Assembly: GCF_005696555.1 (NCBI RefSeq)
Contig: NZ_CP040005.1
Span: 1,488,001 to 1,552,000 of the forward strand
Direction of reading: 5' to 3'
Source of the DNA: Actinomyces sp. oral taxon 171 str. F0337
Lineage (GTDB): Bacteria; Actinomycetota; Actinomycetes; Actinomycetales; Actinomycetaceae
DNA: 64,000 nt
The notes beneath the pieces are model-generated. The model was given only the letters and a program-made list of their open reading frames with translations, had not been told where the DNA came from and ran no database searches. Positions 1 to 8,156 of the stretch are shown piece after piece; the stretch's first letter is position 1, and every line of letters begins with the position of its first letter. The translations under genes and the position numbers were made by a program.

Positions 1-1
1 C

Positions 2-466
2 GATGCCGGCCGCGCCCTAGTCCTGGTCAACAACAAGTGGGACCTGGTGGACGAGGAGCGTCAGAAGATGCTCCTGTGGGAGGTCGAGCACGACCTGGCC
101 CACGTCTCCTGGGCCCCCCACATCAACCTGGCCGCCCGGACCGGCTGGCACACCAACCGGCTCGTGCGCGCTCTCGACGCCGCCCTGGAGGGCTGGACCA
201 CGCGCGTCCCGACGGGCCGGCTCAACGGCTTCCTGGGGCAGCTACAGTCCGCCACCCCGCACCCGGTGCGCGGCGGCAAGCAGCCCCGCATCCTCTTCGC
301 CACCCAGGTTCAGGTGGCCCCGCCCCGGATCGTCATCTTCACCACCGGATTCCTCGACGCCGGATACCGGCGCTTCATCGAGCGCCGCCTGCGCGAGGAG
401 TTCGGCTTCACCGGCACCCCCATCCAGATCGGGGTGCGCGTACGCGAGAAGCGCCAGCGGCGCTGA
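2..466 (+). CDS. der: Ribosome biogenesis GTPase Der (EngA), C-terminal part
   Basis: Only the last 154 codons are present; the gene begins before the window. Der is a double-GTPase factor for 50S subunit assembly. The visible part opens inside the second GTPase domain: an NKWD motif (the G4 guanine-specificity element) lies at visible residues 11-14. The position where Der proteins usually carry an SAxTG-like G5 motif reads AARTG. The remainder, from about residue 55, fits the KH-like C-terminal RNA-binding domain ([10 protein letters not shown], then a basic tail ending in KRQRR). The reading frame is open to the left edge. It is convergent with the downstream VOC gene, with 13 bases between the two stops. 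The family call is firm because of NKWD plus the characteristic C-terminal domain. Confidence 0.9.
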   Translation, partial: DAGRALVLVNNKWDLVDEERQKMLLWEVEHDLAHVSWAPHINLAARTGWHTNRLVRALDAALEGWTTRVPTGRLNGFLGQLQSATPHPVRGGKQPRILFATQVQVAPPRIVIFTTGFLDAGYRRFIERRLREEFGFTGTPIQIGVRVREKRQRR

Positions 467-479
467 GCCCCGGACGGAC

Positions 480-992
480 TCAGTCGCCGGAAGCGGCCTG
501 CTCCTTGGCCCACTGGGCAACACGCGCCGCGCTCTCCTCCTCGGACAGGTCCTCGACCCGGGTCATGATCGACCACCGCACGCCGAAGGGATCGCGGATG
601 GAGGCGAACCTGTCCCCGGACACGAAGGTGTTAGGCGATTCCAGCAAGGTCGCTCCGGCAGTGGTAGCCCGGTCAACGGTGGCATCGACATCCGGGCAGT
701 ACAGACCGATCGAGTAGCAGACCGGCTCGGCCGACGGAGTCGCAACCAGACCGGACAAGGTGGAGGGCTCACCGATCTGGAGCCTTCCGTGACCGAAGTC
801 GAGCTCCGCGTGGACGATCGACCCCTCCATCTCCACACTGTCCACGATGCGCGCCCCGAAGACGTCACGGTAGAACCGAAGCGCCCGGTCGGCGCCGTCA
901 ATGGCCAGAAACGGTGTGATGCTGGTGAAGCCGTGCGGAGTCCCATCAGTCGTGTACTGTCCAGTGGCCCCGGAAACGTTGCGTGTAGTCAT
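480..992 (-). CDS. VOC family (glyoxalase/PhnB-like) protein
   Basis: A 170-residue protein with one vicinal-oxygen-chelate fold. It shows the usual paired beta-alpha-beta-beta-beta units: SITPFLAIDGADRALRFYRD near the start, and CPDVDATVDRATTAGA followed by the typical DPFG-x-RW-x-I ending (DPFGVRWSIMTRV). The second half resembles PhnB/YjdN-type members, often annotated as glyoxalase or bleomycin-resistance-like without known substrate. The start at 992 was chosen because an ATG there precedes the first conserved strand by about 20 residues; an upstream in-frame ATG at 1130 would add 46 residues without family character. Substrate and metal are unknown. It is transcribed away from a decayed AraC-type regulator, which may once have controlled it. 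Confidence 0.75.
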   Translation of the reverse strand: MTTRNVSGATGQYTTDGTPHGFTSITPFLAIDGADRALRFYRDVFGARIVDSVEMEGSIVHAELDFGHGRLQIGEPSTLSGLVATPSAEPVCYSIGLYCPDVDATVDRATTAGATLLESPNTFVSGDRFASIRDPFGVRWSIMTRVEDLSEEESAARVAQWAKEQAASGD

Positions 993-1069
993 GCCAACGA
1001 CTGTAGGAAAGATGGAGGCGCCTCCGCTTGAAGATCCGCGACAGTTCCGGAAAGGTGAGGAGCCGTGCC

Positions 1070-1695
1070 CGACACGACCGCTGATCAACGGGGAATCCTC
1101 GATCACCTTGCACGGCCCGATTACAAGCATCTCCTATCACGAGTTGGAAGGCCGAGGATGGGCCGTCGGAGCCCTTCTCGGGCCTGCAGGGGCAGGCGCG
1201 CTGTGCTCCCCATCCCTGATCCAGGACTCCCATCAGCCGCTCGAGGACCCTGACCTGAGCGCTGCGGTCGCCGGCGTCATGATGGATAACGAACATGACG
1301 ACGGGCGGACAACGTGCCGCCAGTGCGCTGGCAGACTGGCTGGCGCAGCGTACCGGGCCGCCACAAGCGATGGCGCTCATCGCCAATAAGATGGAGGACG
1401 TCGTCGCCGCCGACAGAAGCGTCCTGCGTGTCGATCAGCTGGCGAGACGCCTCGATCTTTCTATCCGAAGTCTGCAACGCCTCTGCGAGAAGTACATCAG
1501 CCTGCCCCCACTCGCAGTGATCAGACTGCTACCGGCTCCAGGAAGCGGCACAGCGGCTCCGGGAGGATCCGTCCGTCACCGTTGCGCAAGTGGCCGCCGA
1601 GCTCGACTACGCGGACCATGCGCACCTGACCGCCGACTTCCGACGCGTCCTGGGCTTCTCACCGAGCCAGTACCGACAGCAGACGATCAGCGATC
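1070..1695 (+). pseudogene. Decayed AraC-family transcriptional regulator
   Basis: Three pieces of one AraC-type regulator lie in order but in three reading frames. Frame 1 (about 1075-1285) carries the ligand-domain stretch SITLHGPITS...GRGWAVGALL and HQPLEDPDLSAAV. Frame 2 (about 1295-1530) carries ALADWLAQRTGPP, MEDVVAADRSVLRVDQLARR and the first helix-turn-helix. Frame 3 (about 1531-1690) carries RLQEAAQRLREDPSVTVAQV and HLTADFRRVLGFSPSQYRQQ, the second AraC helix-turn-helix. At least two frameshifts are needed to join them, and the N-terminal 40-50 residues of the family seem to be missing, so a functional regulator is unlikely. Sequencing error could explain one frameshift but hardly two plus truncation. 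Confidence 0.75.
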
Positions 1696-1836
1696 GCGGG
1701 CTCTTAGCGACCGGTAGCAGGCTCGAACCTCGGGGGACGTCACTCGTTGGCGTCACGCCGTATCAGGACTCCACGAGGAGGGGAACGGTTGGCGCCGGAC
1801 AGTGGCGCGCGGCTGCGACGCCCATAGACTGTAGCC

Positions 1837-3492
1837 ATGCTGAATCCGGTTGACCCCACCACCACGCCCGCCTGGAAGCGCCTCACCGACCTCCACGACT
1901 CCATGACCCCGGACCTGCGCGCCTGGTTCGCCGACGACCCGCAGCGCGCCGAGCGGTTCTCCTACGAGCTGGGAGACCTCTACGTCGACCTGTCCAAGAA
2001 CCTGCTGACCGACGACGTCCGCGACGCCCTGATCGAGCTCGCCGAGCAGGTCGACGTCCCGGGCCGCCGTGACGCCATGTACGCCGGCGAGCACATCAAC
2101 ATCACCGAGGACCGCGCCGTCCTCCACACCGCCCTGCGCCGTCCCGCAACCGATTCCCTGACCGTGGACGGCCAGGACGTCGTTGCCGACGTCCACGAGG
2201 TCCTGGAGAAGATCTACGCCTTCGCCCGCCGCGTGCGCTCGGGGGAGTGGACAGGCATCACCGGCAAGCCCATCAAGACGGTGGTCAACATCGGCATCGG
2301 CGGCTCCGACCTCGGCCCCGTCATGGTCTACGAGGCCCTCAAGCCCTACGTGCAGAAGGGCATTCAGTGCCGCTTCATCTCCAACATCGACCCCACCGAC
2401 TGCGCAGAGAAGGTCGCGGACCTCGACCCGGAGACGACCTTGTTCATCATCGCCTCCAAGACCTTCACCACGCTGGAGACCCTCACTAACGCCCGTATGG
2501 CCCGCGACTGGTTCCTGACTGCCCTGCAGGCCAAGGGCATTGAGACTGACGGCGCCATTGCCAAGCACTTCGTGGCTGTGTCCACCGCCCTGGACAAAGT
2601 CGCCGAGTTCGGCATCGACCCGGCCAACGCCTTCGGCTTCTGGAACTGGGTGGGCGGGCGTTACTCGGTGGACTCCGCCGTCGGCACGGTGCTGGCCGTG
2701 GCCATCGGTCCGGAGAACTTCGCCGACTTCCTGGCCGGCTTCCACACCGTTGACGAGCACTTCGCCACCAAGGCTCCGGCCGACAACGTCCCCATGCTCA
2801 TGGGCCTGCTCAACGTCTGGTACGTCAACTTCTTCAAGGCCGGCTCCCACGCTGTCCTGCCCTACGCCCAGTACCTGCACCGTTTCCCTGCCTACCTCCA
2901 GCAGCTCACCATGGAGTCCAACGGCAAGTCCGTGCGCTGGGACGGCAGCCCCGTAACCACTGAGACCGGCGAGGTCTTCTGGGGTGAGCCGGGCACCAAC
3001 GGCCAGCACGCCTTCTACCAGCTCATTCACCAGGGCACCCAGCTCATCCCTGCGGACTTCATCGCCGTGGCCAACCCCGCTCACCCCGCCAAGGACGGGA
3101 AGGTGGACGTCCACGAGCTGTTCCTGTCCAACTACCTGGCGCAGACCGCAGCGCTCGCCTTCGGCAAGACCGCCGACGAGGTACGTGCCGAGGGCACCGC
3201 CGAGGAGATCGTTCCAGCCCGCGTCTTCGCCGGCAACAGGCCAACCACCTCGATTCTCGCCCCGGCGCTGACCCCCGCGGTCGTCGGAGAGCTCATCGCC
3301 CTCTACGAGCACATCACCTTCACCCAGGGCATCGTGTGGGGAATCGACTCCTTCGACCAGTGGGGGGTCGAGCTCGGCAAGAAGCTGGCCCTCGAGATCG
3401 CCCCCGCCGTCCAGGGAGACGAGGAGGCTCTTGCAGGGCAGGACGCCTCCACCCGCGGCCTCATCACCCGTTACCGTAGCCTGCGCCACTAG
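1837..3492 (+). CDS. pgi: Glucose-6-phosphate isomerase
   Basis: Interconverts glucose-6-phosphate and fructose-6-phosphate in the cytosol. At 551 residues it has the full length of the long bacterial/eukaryotic form. Both family signatures are present: [12 protein letters not shown] and [13 protein letters not shown]. Catalytic residues expected from the family can be placed: Glu360 in MESNGK, His391 in NGQHAFYQ and Lys515/516 in ELGKKLA. The phosphate-binding [10 protein letters not shown] stretch is intact. The ATG at 1837 fits the family N-terminus (a lead-in, then [11 protein letters not shown]). The gene stands alone, followed by a rhodanese gene on the same strand 71 bases on, and it feeds both glycolysis (pfk at 35.2 kb) and the oxidative pentose-phosphate genes at 8-13 kb. 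Confidence 0.97.
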   Translation: MLNPVDPTTTPAWKRLTDLHDSMTPDLRAWFADDPQRAERFSYELGDLYVDLSKNLLTDDVRDALIELAEQVDVPGRRDAMYAGEHINITEDRAVLHTALRRPATDSLTVDGQDVVADVHEVLEKIYAFARRVRSGEWTGITGKPIKTVVNIGIGGSDLGPVMVYEALKPYVQKGIQCRFISNIDPTDCAEKVADLDPETTLFIIASKTFTTLETLTNARMARDWFLTALQAKGIETDGAIAKHFVAVSTALDKVAEFGIDPANAFGFWNWVGGRYSVDSAVGTVLAVAIGPENFADFLAGFHTVDEHFATKAPADNVPMLMGLLNVWYVNFFKAGSHAVLPYAQYLHRFPAYLQQLTMESNGKSVRWDGSPVTTETGEVFWGEPGTNGQHAFYQLIHQGTQLIPADFIAVANPAHPAKDGKVDVHELFLSNYLAQTAALAFGKTADEVRAEGTAEEIVPARVFAGNRPTTSILAPALTPAVVGELIALYEHITFTQGIVWGIDSFDQWGVELGKKLALEIAPAVQGDEEALAGQDASTRGLITRYRSLRH

Positions 3493-3563
3493 CCCGATGC
3501 ACCCCGGCGGCCACTCAGCTGGACGCTTTGCCATACCTGCGATCCACAACCCTTGAGGAGGAC

Positions 3564-3863
3564 ATGATGAAGGAAGTCAGCGTTGACGAGCTGCGTCGTC
3601 GGCTCGAGGCAGGGGAGGACCTGGTGGTCCTTGACGTACGCGAGCCCGATGAGGTCGCGAGCTCGGCGATCCCCGGCTCAGTCAACATCCCGCTGGGTGA
3701 GGTGGCCGACCGGATGGGAGAGCTCGATGCGGCCCGCCCCACGGCGGTCATCTGTGCCGGCGGAGTGCGCTCCGCCAAGGCGGTCGAGGGTTTGACTGCT
3801 GCAGGCTACACCGGCGAGCTGGTCAACGTCAGCGGCGGCATGAAGGCCTGGCTGGGTCAGTAG
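3564..3863 (+). CDS. Single-domain rhodanese-like protein
   Basis: A 99-residue protein consisting of one rhodanese domain: VVLDVREPDEV, then SAIPGSVNIPLGEV, then the active-site loop VICAGGVRSAKA with cysteine at about residue 64, then GGMKAWLGQ. Such proteins bind sulfane sulfur as a cysteine persulfide; the physiological acceptor cannot be read from the sequence. The start at 3564 is favoured over an upstream in-frame ATG because GAGGAGG lies at 3555-3561, immediately before tandem ATG codons at 3564 and 3567. It may be transcribed with pgi or from its own promoter. A convergent stem-loop at 3882-3917 ends the transcript. Confidence 0.88.
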   Translation: MMKEVSVDELRRRLEAGEDLVVLDVREPDEVASSAIPGSVNIPLGEVADRMGELDAARPTAVICAGGVRSAKAVEGLTAAGYTGELVNVSGGMKAWLGQ

Positions 3864-3881
3864 CCCGGCGGACAACCTCTC

Positions 3882-3917
3882 GGGACGGCCTCGGACTCAC
3901 CGGTTCGGGGCCGTCCC
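3882..3917. terminator. Bidirectional stem-loop between convergent genes
   Basis: GGGACGGCC at 3882-3890 pairs perfectly with GGCCGTCCC at 3909-3917 around an 18-base loop. It lies between the rhodanese gene (plus) and the HAD gene (minus), which converge. There is no long T-run on either side, so it may act as a weak or Rho-assisted terminator. Confidence 0.6.
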
Positions 3918-3924
3918 GCGTCTT

Positions 3925-4794
3925 TCAGTCTTGTTCTCGTGAGCGCCTGAGCAGCTCCGCGACCGTGCGCAGGACACCGTCCTCGGTGTTGGCGGGTGCC
4001 GTGTACGCCGCTGCGGCATGGATGCCGGGATGGGCGTTGCGCATGGCGAAGCCCAGGTCCGCGTGGTCGTAGAGATCCAGGTCGTTGAGATAGTCCCCGA
4101 AGACGGCCGTCTGCTCCGGAAGGACCCCGAGCCTGGCCTGAAGCGCCGCCAGGGCACGGCCCTTCGAGGCTCGTGCCGACATCATGTCCGTCCAGTGCAT
4201 CCCGGAGACGACGGTCTGCACGTGCTGAACCGCTGCGGTCAGTGCCTGGGAGCTACCGTTCTCGACGTCGTCGAAGTCGAAGACCGCCACCTTGAGCACC
4301 TCATCCAGCGGAATGTCGTTGAGGTCCCCGACGATCTCCAGCGCCTCGTAGTACAGCCTGGTCTGCTCCAGGAAGGCCGCATCGGATCGCTCGATATAGG
4401 CACAGTGCTTGCAGGCCACAACAGCGCCGACGTCGTACCCGGAGTCGGCCAGGCGACGGGTCGTGGTGATGGCGGCCTTGGCATCCTGGGCACTGATGGT
4501 GTCGGCATGGATCTCCTCACCGCCGTGGACGACGAAGGAACCGTTCTCAGCGATGAGCGGCGAGTCGTCGACGGCGGCTCCCAGAACCGCACGCAGGTTG
4601 GCCAGCTGCCTGCCCGAGGCTGGGGCGAAGACGATGCCGGCGTCTCGCATGCCTGTGACCGCCTCCATCAGCCCTTCGGGAACATGCCCCTCACCATCGA
4701 TGAGGGTTCCATCCATGTCGGTGACAACGAGGCGTAGATCGATCTCTGCGGGCAGTGGCGCGAGGAGCTCCGGCTCAAGGGGAAGACGCTTCAC
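3925..4794 (-). CDS. HAD superfamily (Cof-like, class IIB) hydrolase
   Basis: A 289-residue phosphatase-type HAD protein. Motif I is VVTDMDGTLID at about residues 23-33, with the nucleophile and acid/base aspartates both present. Motif II lies around APASGRQ, motif III is a lysine near SKGRALAAL, and motif IV is FGDYLNDLDLY. The large insert between motifs II and III is the class IIB cap of Cof/YidA-type sugar or nucleotide phosphatases. It dephosphorylates a small phosphoester in the cytosol; the substrate is unknown. It reads toward the rhodanese gene and shares the terminator at 3882-3917. Confidence 0.88.
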   Translation of the reverse strand: MKRLPLEPELLAPLPAEIDLRLVVTDMDGTLIDGEGHVPEGLMEAVTGMRDAGIVFAPASGRQLANLRAVLGAAVDDSPLIAENGSFVVHGGEEIHADTISAQDAKAAITTTRRLADSGYDVGAVVACKHCAYIERSDAAFLEQTRLYYEALEIVGDLNDIPLDEVLKVAVFDFDDVENGSSQALTAAVQHVQTVVSGMHWTDMMSARASKGRALAALQARLGVLPEQTAVFGDYLNDLDLYDHADLGFAMRNAHPGIHAAAAYTAPANTEDGVLRTVAELLRRSREQD

Positions 4795-4860
4795 AGTGTC
4801 ATCCTCTCAAGGATGGCGCCTCCATGTGGGTAACGGCGGCGGGCGGTCGGGGTCGCAAAA

Positions 4861-4908
4861 ACGGGCGCCTGCTGGCCCATACCGATCAGTGGACAAGCAG
4901 GCGCCCGT
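4861..4908 (-). terminator. Rho-independent terminator of the CAP-domain gene
   Basis: A perfect 13-bp stem (4861-4873 with 4896-4908; one arm ACGGGCGCCTGCT) closes a 22-base loop. On the minus strand it is followed directly by a run of five T, the classic intrinsic form, 40 bases after the stop of the CAP-domain gene. Confidence 0.85.
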
Positions 4909-4947
4909 CAGAGAAACGGCTCGCGTTCTCCGGAGCGTTCAGCTCAG

Positions 4948-5910
4948 TCAGCTGGCCTGGCGGCGACGCATGACGAGGAATGCACCGGTGCCGAGCAGGC
5001 CGGCGGCGACGACGGCGAACGCGATGCTTGGACCAGTGGTTGCGAGCGCGGGCTTCGTCGGGGTGGTGCGAGGATCCGCGACCGCGGGAGTCGAGGACGG
5101 CTTGGCCGGGGTGCCGGTGGCCGTGACGGTCTTAGTGGTCGCCGTAGTGGCCGGAGCGGACGGCGTCGACGTGGCCGCAGGAGTGGTGGTCTCCGTGGTC
5201 GGAGGAGCGGCCGGTGCCGAAGGAGTGGTCTCGGTGGTCGGCGTCGACGGCGTGGCCTCCGGAGTCGGCTGCGGGGCGTGGGTGTCCGCTGGCGGGGTGT
5301 TGTTCGTCGACGGCGGAGTGTCGTTGGTCGTCGTCGTGGTGTTGGTGGTTGTGGTGGTGCTGGTGGTCGTCTGGGTCAGCGTCGTGTTGCTGACGTTGTA
5401 GGCGGCGAAGTTCTGGGTGGCGTACCAGCTGCCGTTCGAGGTCTGGGCGAATCCGATGCCGATGGAGTTGACGTTCGGGTCCGTCATGTTCTTGTAGTGA
5501 CTGGGGGAGTTGAGCCACTGGTCGAAGATTATCGCGCCGGTGTCGCCACCCGCGGTGTGCCAGGCCACGTTCTCAGAGCCCTTGGTCCAGCCCGCCGGGT
5601 AGACCGACGTGAAGTCGGGGCGGTGGCTCATGTTGTTGGCGGCGGCCTGCTGCTCGGACCAGTCCTGTGCGACGGCGTCGAGCTCCTGGTACCGGGTCAC
5701 CGGCTGAAGACCCATCTTGCTGCGCAGCTCGTTGACCTTGTTCAGGACGGTGTTGGCGTACTGGGACCCCTCCGAGGTCACCTGGGCGGGAACCGCGGCA
5801 GCGGCTGCCGGTGCCGCCTGAGGAGCGGCTGGAGCGGCCAGCACGGCCGAGGAGGCGGTCAGTGGTACGACGGTGAGCGCAGCTGCGGCAATGACGCGCT
5901 TGATGTTCAT
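4948..5910 (-). CDS. Secreted CAP-domain protein with LAxTG-type sortase anchor
   Basis: A 320-residue surface protein. Residues 1-26 form a signal peptide (NIKR, then a hydrophobic core, AxA-type end), followed by an Ala/Pro-rich stretch. Residues about 50-175 are a CAP/SCP (PR-1-like) domain: LNKVNELRSKMGLQPV, AQDWSEQQA, MSHRPDF, SENVAW, DQWLNSPSHYKNM and the G-x-G-x-A strand. Residues about 176-285 are a Thr/Pro/Ser stalk with runs of TTTTT. The C-terminus carries LATTG at 289-293, a hydrophobic helix and the tail MRRRQAS, a complete sortase sorting signal with Ala in place of the usual Pro; that motif is associated with class E sortases in high-GC Gram-positives. CAP function here is not known; adhesion or lipid binding are possibilities. 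No sortase gene lies in this window. Confidence 0.88.
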   Translation of the reverse strand: MNIKRVIAAAALTVVPLTASSAVLAAPAAPQAAPAAAAAVPAQVTSEGSQYANTVLNKVNELRSKMGLQPVTRYQELDAVAQDWSEQQAAANNMSHRPDFTSVYPAGWTKGSENVAWHTAGGDTGAIIFDQWLNSPSHYKNMTDPNVNSIGIGFAQTSNGSWYATQNFAAYNVSNTTLTQTTTSTTTTTNTTTTTNDTPPSTNNTPPADTHAPQPTPEATPSTPTTETTPSAPAAPPTTETTTPAATSTPSAPATTATTKTVTATGTPAKPSSTPAVADPRTTPTKPALATTGPSIAFAVVAAGLLGTGAFLVMRRRQAS

Positions 5911-6342
5911 GTGTCGTTCTCTCTGATCGGGAATATGAGAACACAGTCTTATTCGCGCAACCAGCTATGAGCCGGTGCGCAGGATGCTGTGAGACACCCT
6001 TGATGTCGGTGTTCACTCAACCACAGTCGTGCCGGCCGTGCATGTTATTGGGCTGTGACTTTTCTGACCAAATTCATCGTCCGGCTGAATCGAGCTGTCG
6101 ACTGTGGGCATAGCCCTTCGTCTTGAGGTGCTGATAAAAGGTGACCACGGACGGCTGGGGGTGGGAATGTGGCGTCATTGCAGCGATTGCTGGACCGTGG
6201 CTAAAAAGTAGAAGGTTATCGCAGAGAGCTGGAAATCTAAATAGACCTCATGGTTGTTATAGAGGATGTAAATGTGATTGGTGTTAATAAAGGGAATGTT
6301 GTAGAAATGTGTTCAGTCTTGCTGCAAAGTTTCTTTCACTGA
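5911..6342. other. AT-rich intergenic region upstream of the CAP gene
   Basis: About 430 bases without a convincing gene. The stretch from about 6190 to 6340 is clearly richer in A and T than its surroundings. On the minus strand a candidate promoter for the CAP gene is TTGGTC then, 18 bases on, TAACAT, at about 6042-6071. I looked for a c-di-AMP (ydaO) element, which precedes some actinobacterial cell-wall genes, and did not see its conserved core. Confidence 0.4.
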
Positions 6343-6376
6343 AAAGATCCGCACTCTCTTGAGAGTACGGATCTTT
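6343..6376 (-). terminator. Terminator of tRNA-Pro
   Basis: AAAGATCCG at 6343-6351 pairs with CGGATCTTT at 6368-6376, and after one mismatch the inner arms ACTCTC/GAGAGT extend the stem. On the minus strand the stem ends in a short T-run. It lies a few bases past the 3' end of the tRNA-Pro gene. Confidence 0.75.
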
Positions 6377-6380
6377 GCGC

Positions 6381-6457
<77 letters not shown>

Positions 6458-6558
6458 TTGACTCGCGGCGCCGGGCCGCTTGCAACGAGCAGAACCTTAA
6501 CCCATGGGATGGCTCCTTCAGAAATCTGCTGGCGGTGAGGCCGCTCACCCCCAGAACA

Positions 6559-6996
6559 TCAGAAGCGGTCGTCCCGATGGCGGCCTCCTCCCATGAGGGC
6601 GTCGAGCTGACGTCGTTCCTTCTTCGTGGGCCGTCCCGCTCCGCGATCTCGGATGACGGCGGCCGGCGCATCCAGCGGAGACGGGCGAGGGGGAGAGGAG
6701 TCGATGTACGCGGTGCGGGCGATGGGCGCACCCACCCGTTTGGTGAGGATGCGAGTGACAGTCAGCAACCGGTCGAACCCGTCGACTCGGTAGCGGACCT
6801 CGTCACCCACCGCGACGTGCTGGGCGGGCTTGGCGGTCTCGCCGTTGATACGCACATGTCCCGCCTTGCAAGCGCTCGTCGCAGCCGAGCGGGACTTGAT
6901 CTGTCGCACGCTCCACAGCCAGACGTCGATGCGAGCCGACGCCGGGCCACGTGGGGTGCTGTTGCCGTCGGATGCGGAACAAGGGTGCGTTGCCAT
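6559..6996 (-). CDS. S4-domain RNA-binding protein (Hsp15-like)
   Basis: A 145-residue protein. Residues about 22-70 form an S4 RNA-binding domain: RIDVWLWSVRQIKSRSAAT, then CKAGHVRINGETAKPAQHVAVGDEV. This arrangement, followed by a basic tail (GRPTKKERRQLDALM), is typical of the Hsp15/YbcJ-like ribosome-associated family, whose E. coli member recycles stalled 50S-nascent-chain complexes. That role here is inference. The start at 6996 leaves about 20 low-complexity residues before the domain. The nuclease gene upstream ends only 22 bases earlier, so the two may be cotranscribed. Confidence 0.85.
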   Translation of the reverse strand: MATHPCSASDGNSTPRGPASARIDVWLWSVRQIKSRSAATSACKAGHVRINGETAKPAQHVAVGDEVRYRVDGFDRLLTVTRILTKRVGAPIARTAYIDSSPPRPSPLDAPAAVIRDRGAGRPTKKERRQLDALMGGGRHRDDRF

Positions 6997-7018
6997 GATG
7001 GCATCCTAAGCAAGAAGG

Positions 7019-8077
7019 TCAGTGACGTACCCTTCTATGACTTCGACGCCGTGAGGCTCTGCGCCATCGACGGCGCCCCCGAACGATGAGCCCCCAACCC
7101 AGCACCAGGGTGCCGAAGGCCGCGAGCGCCGCGTACCCAGGGCTGCGCCAGACAACGGAGCCGACCTCCTTCGCGGTACGAGTGGCCCGTTCCGGGAGGG
7201 AGTCAGTCCCGTCTCCACCGGCAAGACAGCTGTTCAAGGTGGTGTTCAGTGCCTCCTTATCGGCCTGGGGCAGACCGAGCCGGTAGGCGGCTGCCACTGA
7301 GACGAAACGACGCGCGTAGGTGCAGCGGTAGGAGGTGTTGGCCGGCCACCAGCCGCCTGGGCCGCTGGGTCGCCAGCTGCCGGTCTCGGTGGAGCCAACG
7401 GGGCAGCTCGCCGGGCCGCAGGCGCCCTTGGCCTGGTTGGCCTCGCCATCAACGGCGATGAGATTCAGGGGATCGTTGGCCACCAGCAGCCGTGTGCGCT
7501 CATCCCACTGCCAGGCTCCGTGGGCGTAGAGGTAGTTCAACGGCACGACATGGTCGATCTGGACGGCGGCTGAGGTGTCCTGACCACGTGTGAAGGTGAT
7601 CCTTCTGCCGGTGTAGGGATCGTGAAGAATGCCAGCCCAGACGGTGGCGTCCGGGCACACGCCCGCGCCCCGGCCGCGCCCGTCCTCGCGGGGTTGAACG
7701 CCGTCATCACGTGAGAAGTCGGTGTCCGTCAGGTCTCGGGCCAGGATCTCGTTACGAGTGTCACAGCCGTCACCGTCGACGTCGGTCCACGCCTCACCGA
7801 ACCAACCGGTGCGCGAACCTCCCTCTGCCCAGGACTGCGCGGCCGGAGCATCCTCAGGCAGCTCCGAAAGCGCCTCAAGAGAGGCGCTCGGGGACAGGAT
7901 GAAGTCTCCTCTCTGGTCCCAGGGCGCCTCATGGAGGGCAGCGAGCTCAGTGGCCGCGGACTTCTGTGAGGGCTCCGGCGAGGTATCGGCATGGACGGGA
8001 AGTGCTGCTGTCATCCCCGAAGCACTGAGCGCACCGAGCACCGTGAGGCGCGTCAGGGTCCGGCCGGAAGCGTTCAT
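7019..8077 (-). CDS. Secreted, membrane-anchored HNH endonuclease family protein
   Basis: A 352-residue protein with an N-terminal signal peptide (residues about 1-31, ending PVHADTS), an extracellular central region and a C-terminal transmembrane helix (about 308-328) followed by a very basic tail rich in Arg. The centre holds the GmrSD C-terminal/DUF1524-type HNH motif: IDHVVPLNYLYAHGAW, then NDPLNLIAVDGEANQAKG, the His-metal core with its Asn and the terminal Asn/Lys. Secreted actinobacterial members of this group are predicted nucleases. The anchored form would act outside the cell, for instance in nutrient DNA use or matrix remodelling; this is inference. The pentose-phosphate genes end 79 bases upstream behind a stem-loop. 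Confidence 0.85.
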   Translation of the reverse strand: MNASGRTLTRLTVLGALSASGMTAALPVHADTSPEPSQKSAATELAALHEAPWDQRGDFILSPSASLEALSELPEDAPAAQSWAEGGSRTGWFGEAWTDVDGDGCDTRNEILARDLTDTDFSRDDGVQPREDGRGRGAGVCPDATVWAGILHDPYTGRRITFTRGQDTSAAVQIDHVVPLNYLYAHGAWQWDERTRLLVANDPLNLIAVDGEANQAKGACGPASCPVGSTETGSWRPSGPGGWWPANTSYRCTYARRFVSVAAAYRLGLPQADKEALNTTLNSCLAGGDGTDSLPERATRTAKEVGSVVWRSPGYAALAAFGTLVLGWGLIVRGRRRWRRASRRRSHRRVRH

Positions 8078-8106
8078 GGGGCAACGGTAGCCTCACCCAC
8101 CGACAG

Positions 8107-8143
8107 GAGCTGCCGGCTTCGTCGGCCCGTGATGCGGCAGCTC
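8107..8143 (-). terminator. Stem-loop after the pgl gene
   Basis: GAGCTGCCG at 8107-8115 pairs perfectly with CGGCAGCTC at 8135-8143 over a 19-base loop. It lies just downstream of pgl on the minus strand and before the nuclease gene. There is no T-run, so its strength is uncertain. Confidence 0.5.
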
Positions 8144-8156
8144 GACCGAATGGGAC

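Noticed and set aside
1753..3549. A 598-codon open frame antisense to pgi
   Set aside because: High-GC third-position bias produces long antisense frames; the product is repetitive in Gly/Val/Asp and has no domain, while the plus strand encodes an intact isomerase.
5200..5400. Possible tandem DNA repeat in the CAP gene
   Set aside because: The low-complexity DNA is explained by codons for the Thr/Pro stalk; there is no fixed repeat unit.
5911..6342. Possible c-di-AMP riboswitch ahead of the CAP gene
   Set aside because: The long leader invites it, but the conserved core of the ydaO element was not found on the minus strand.
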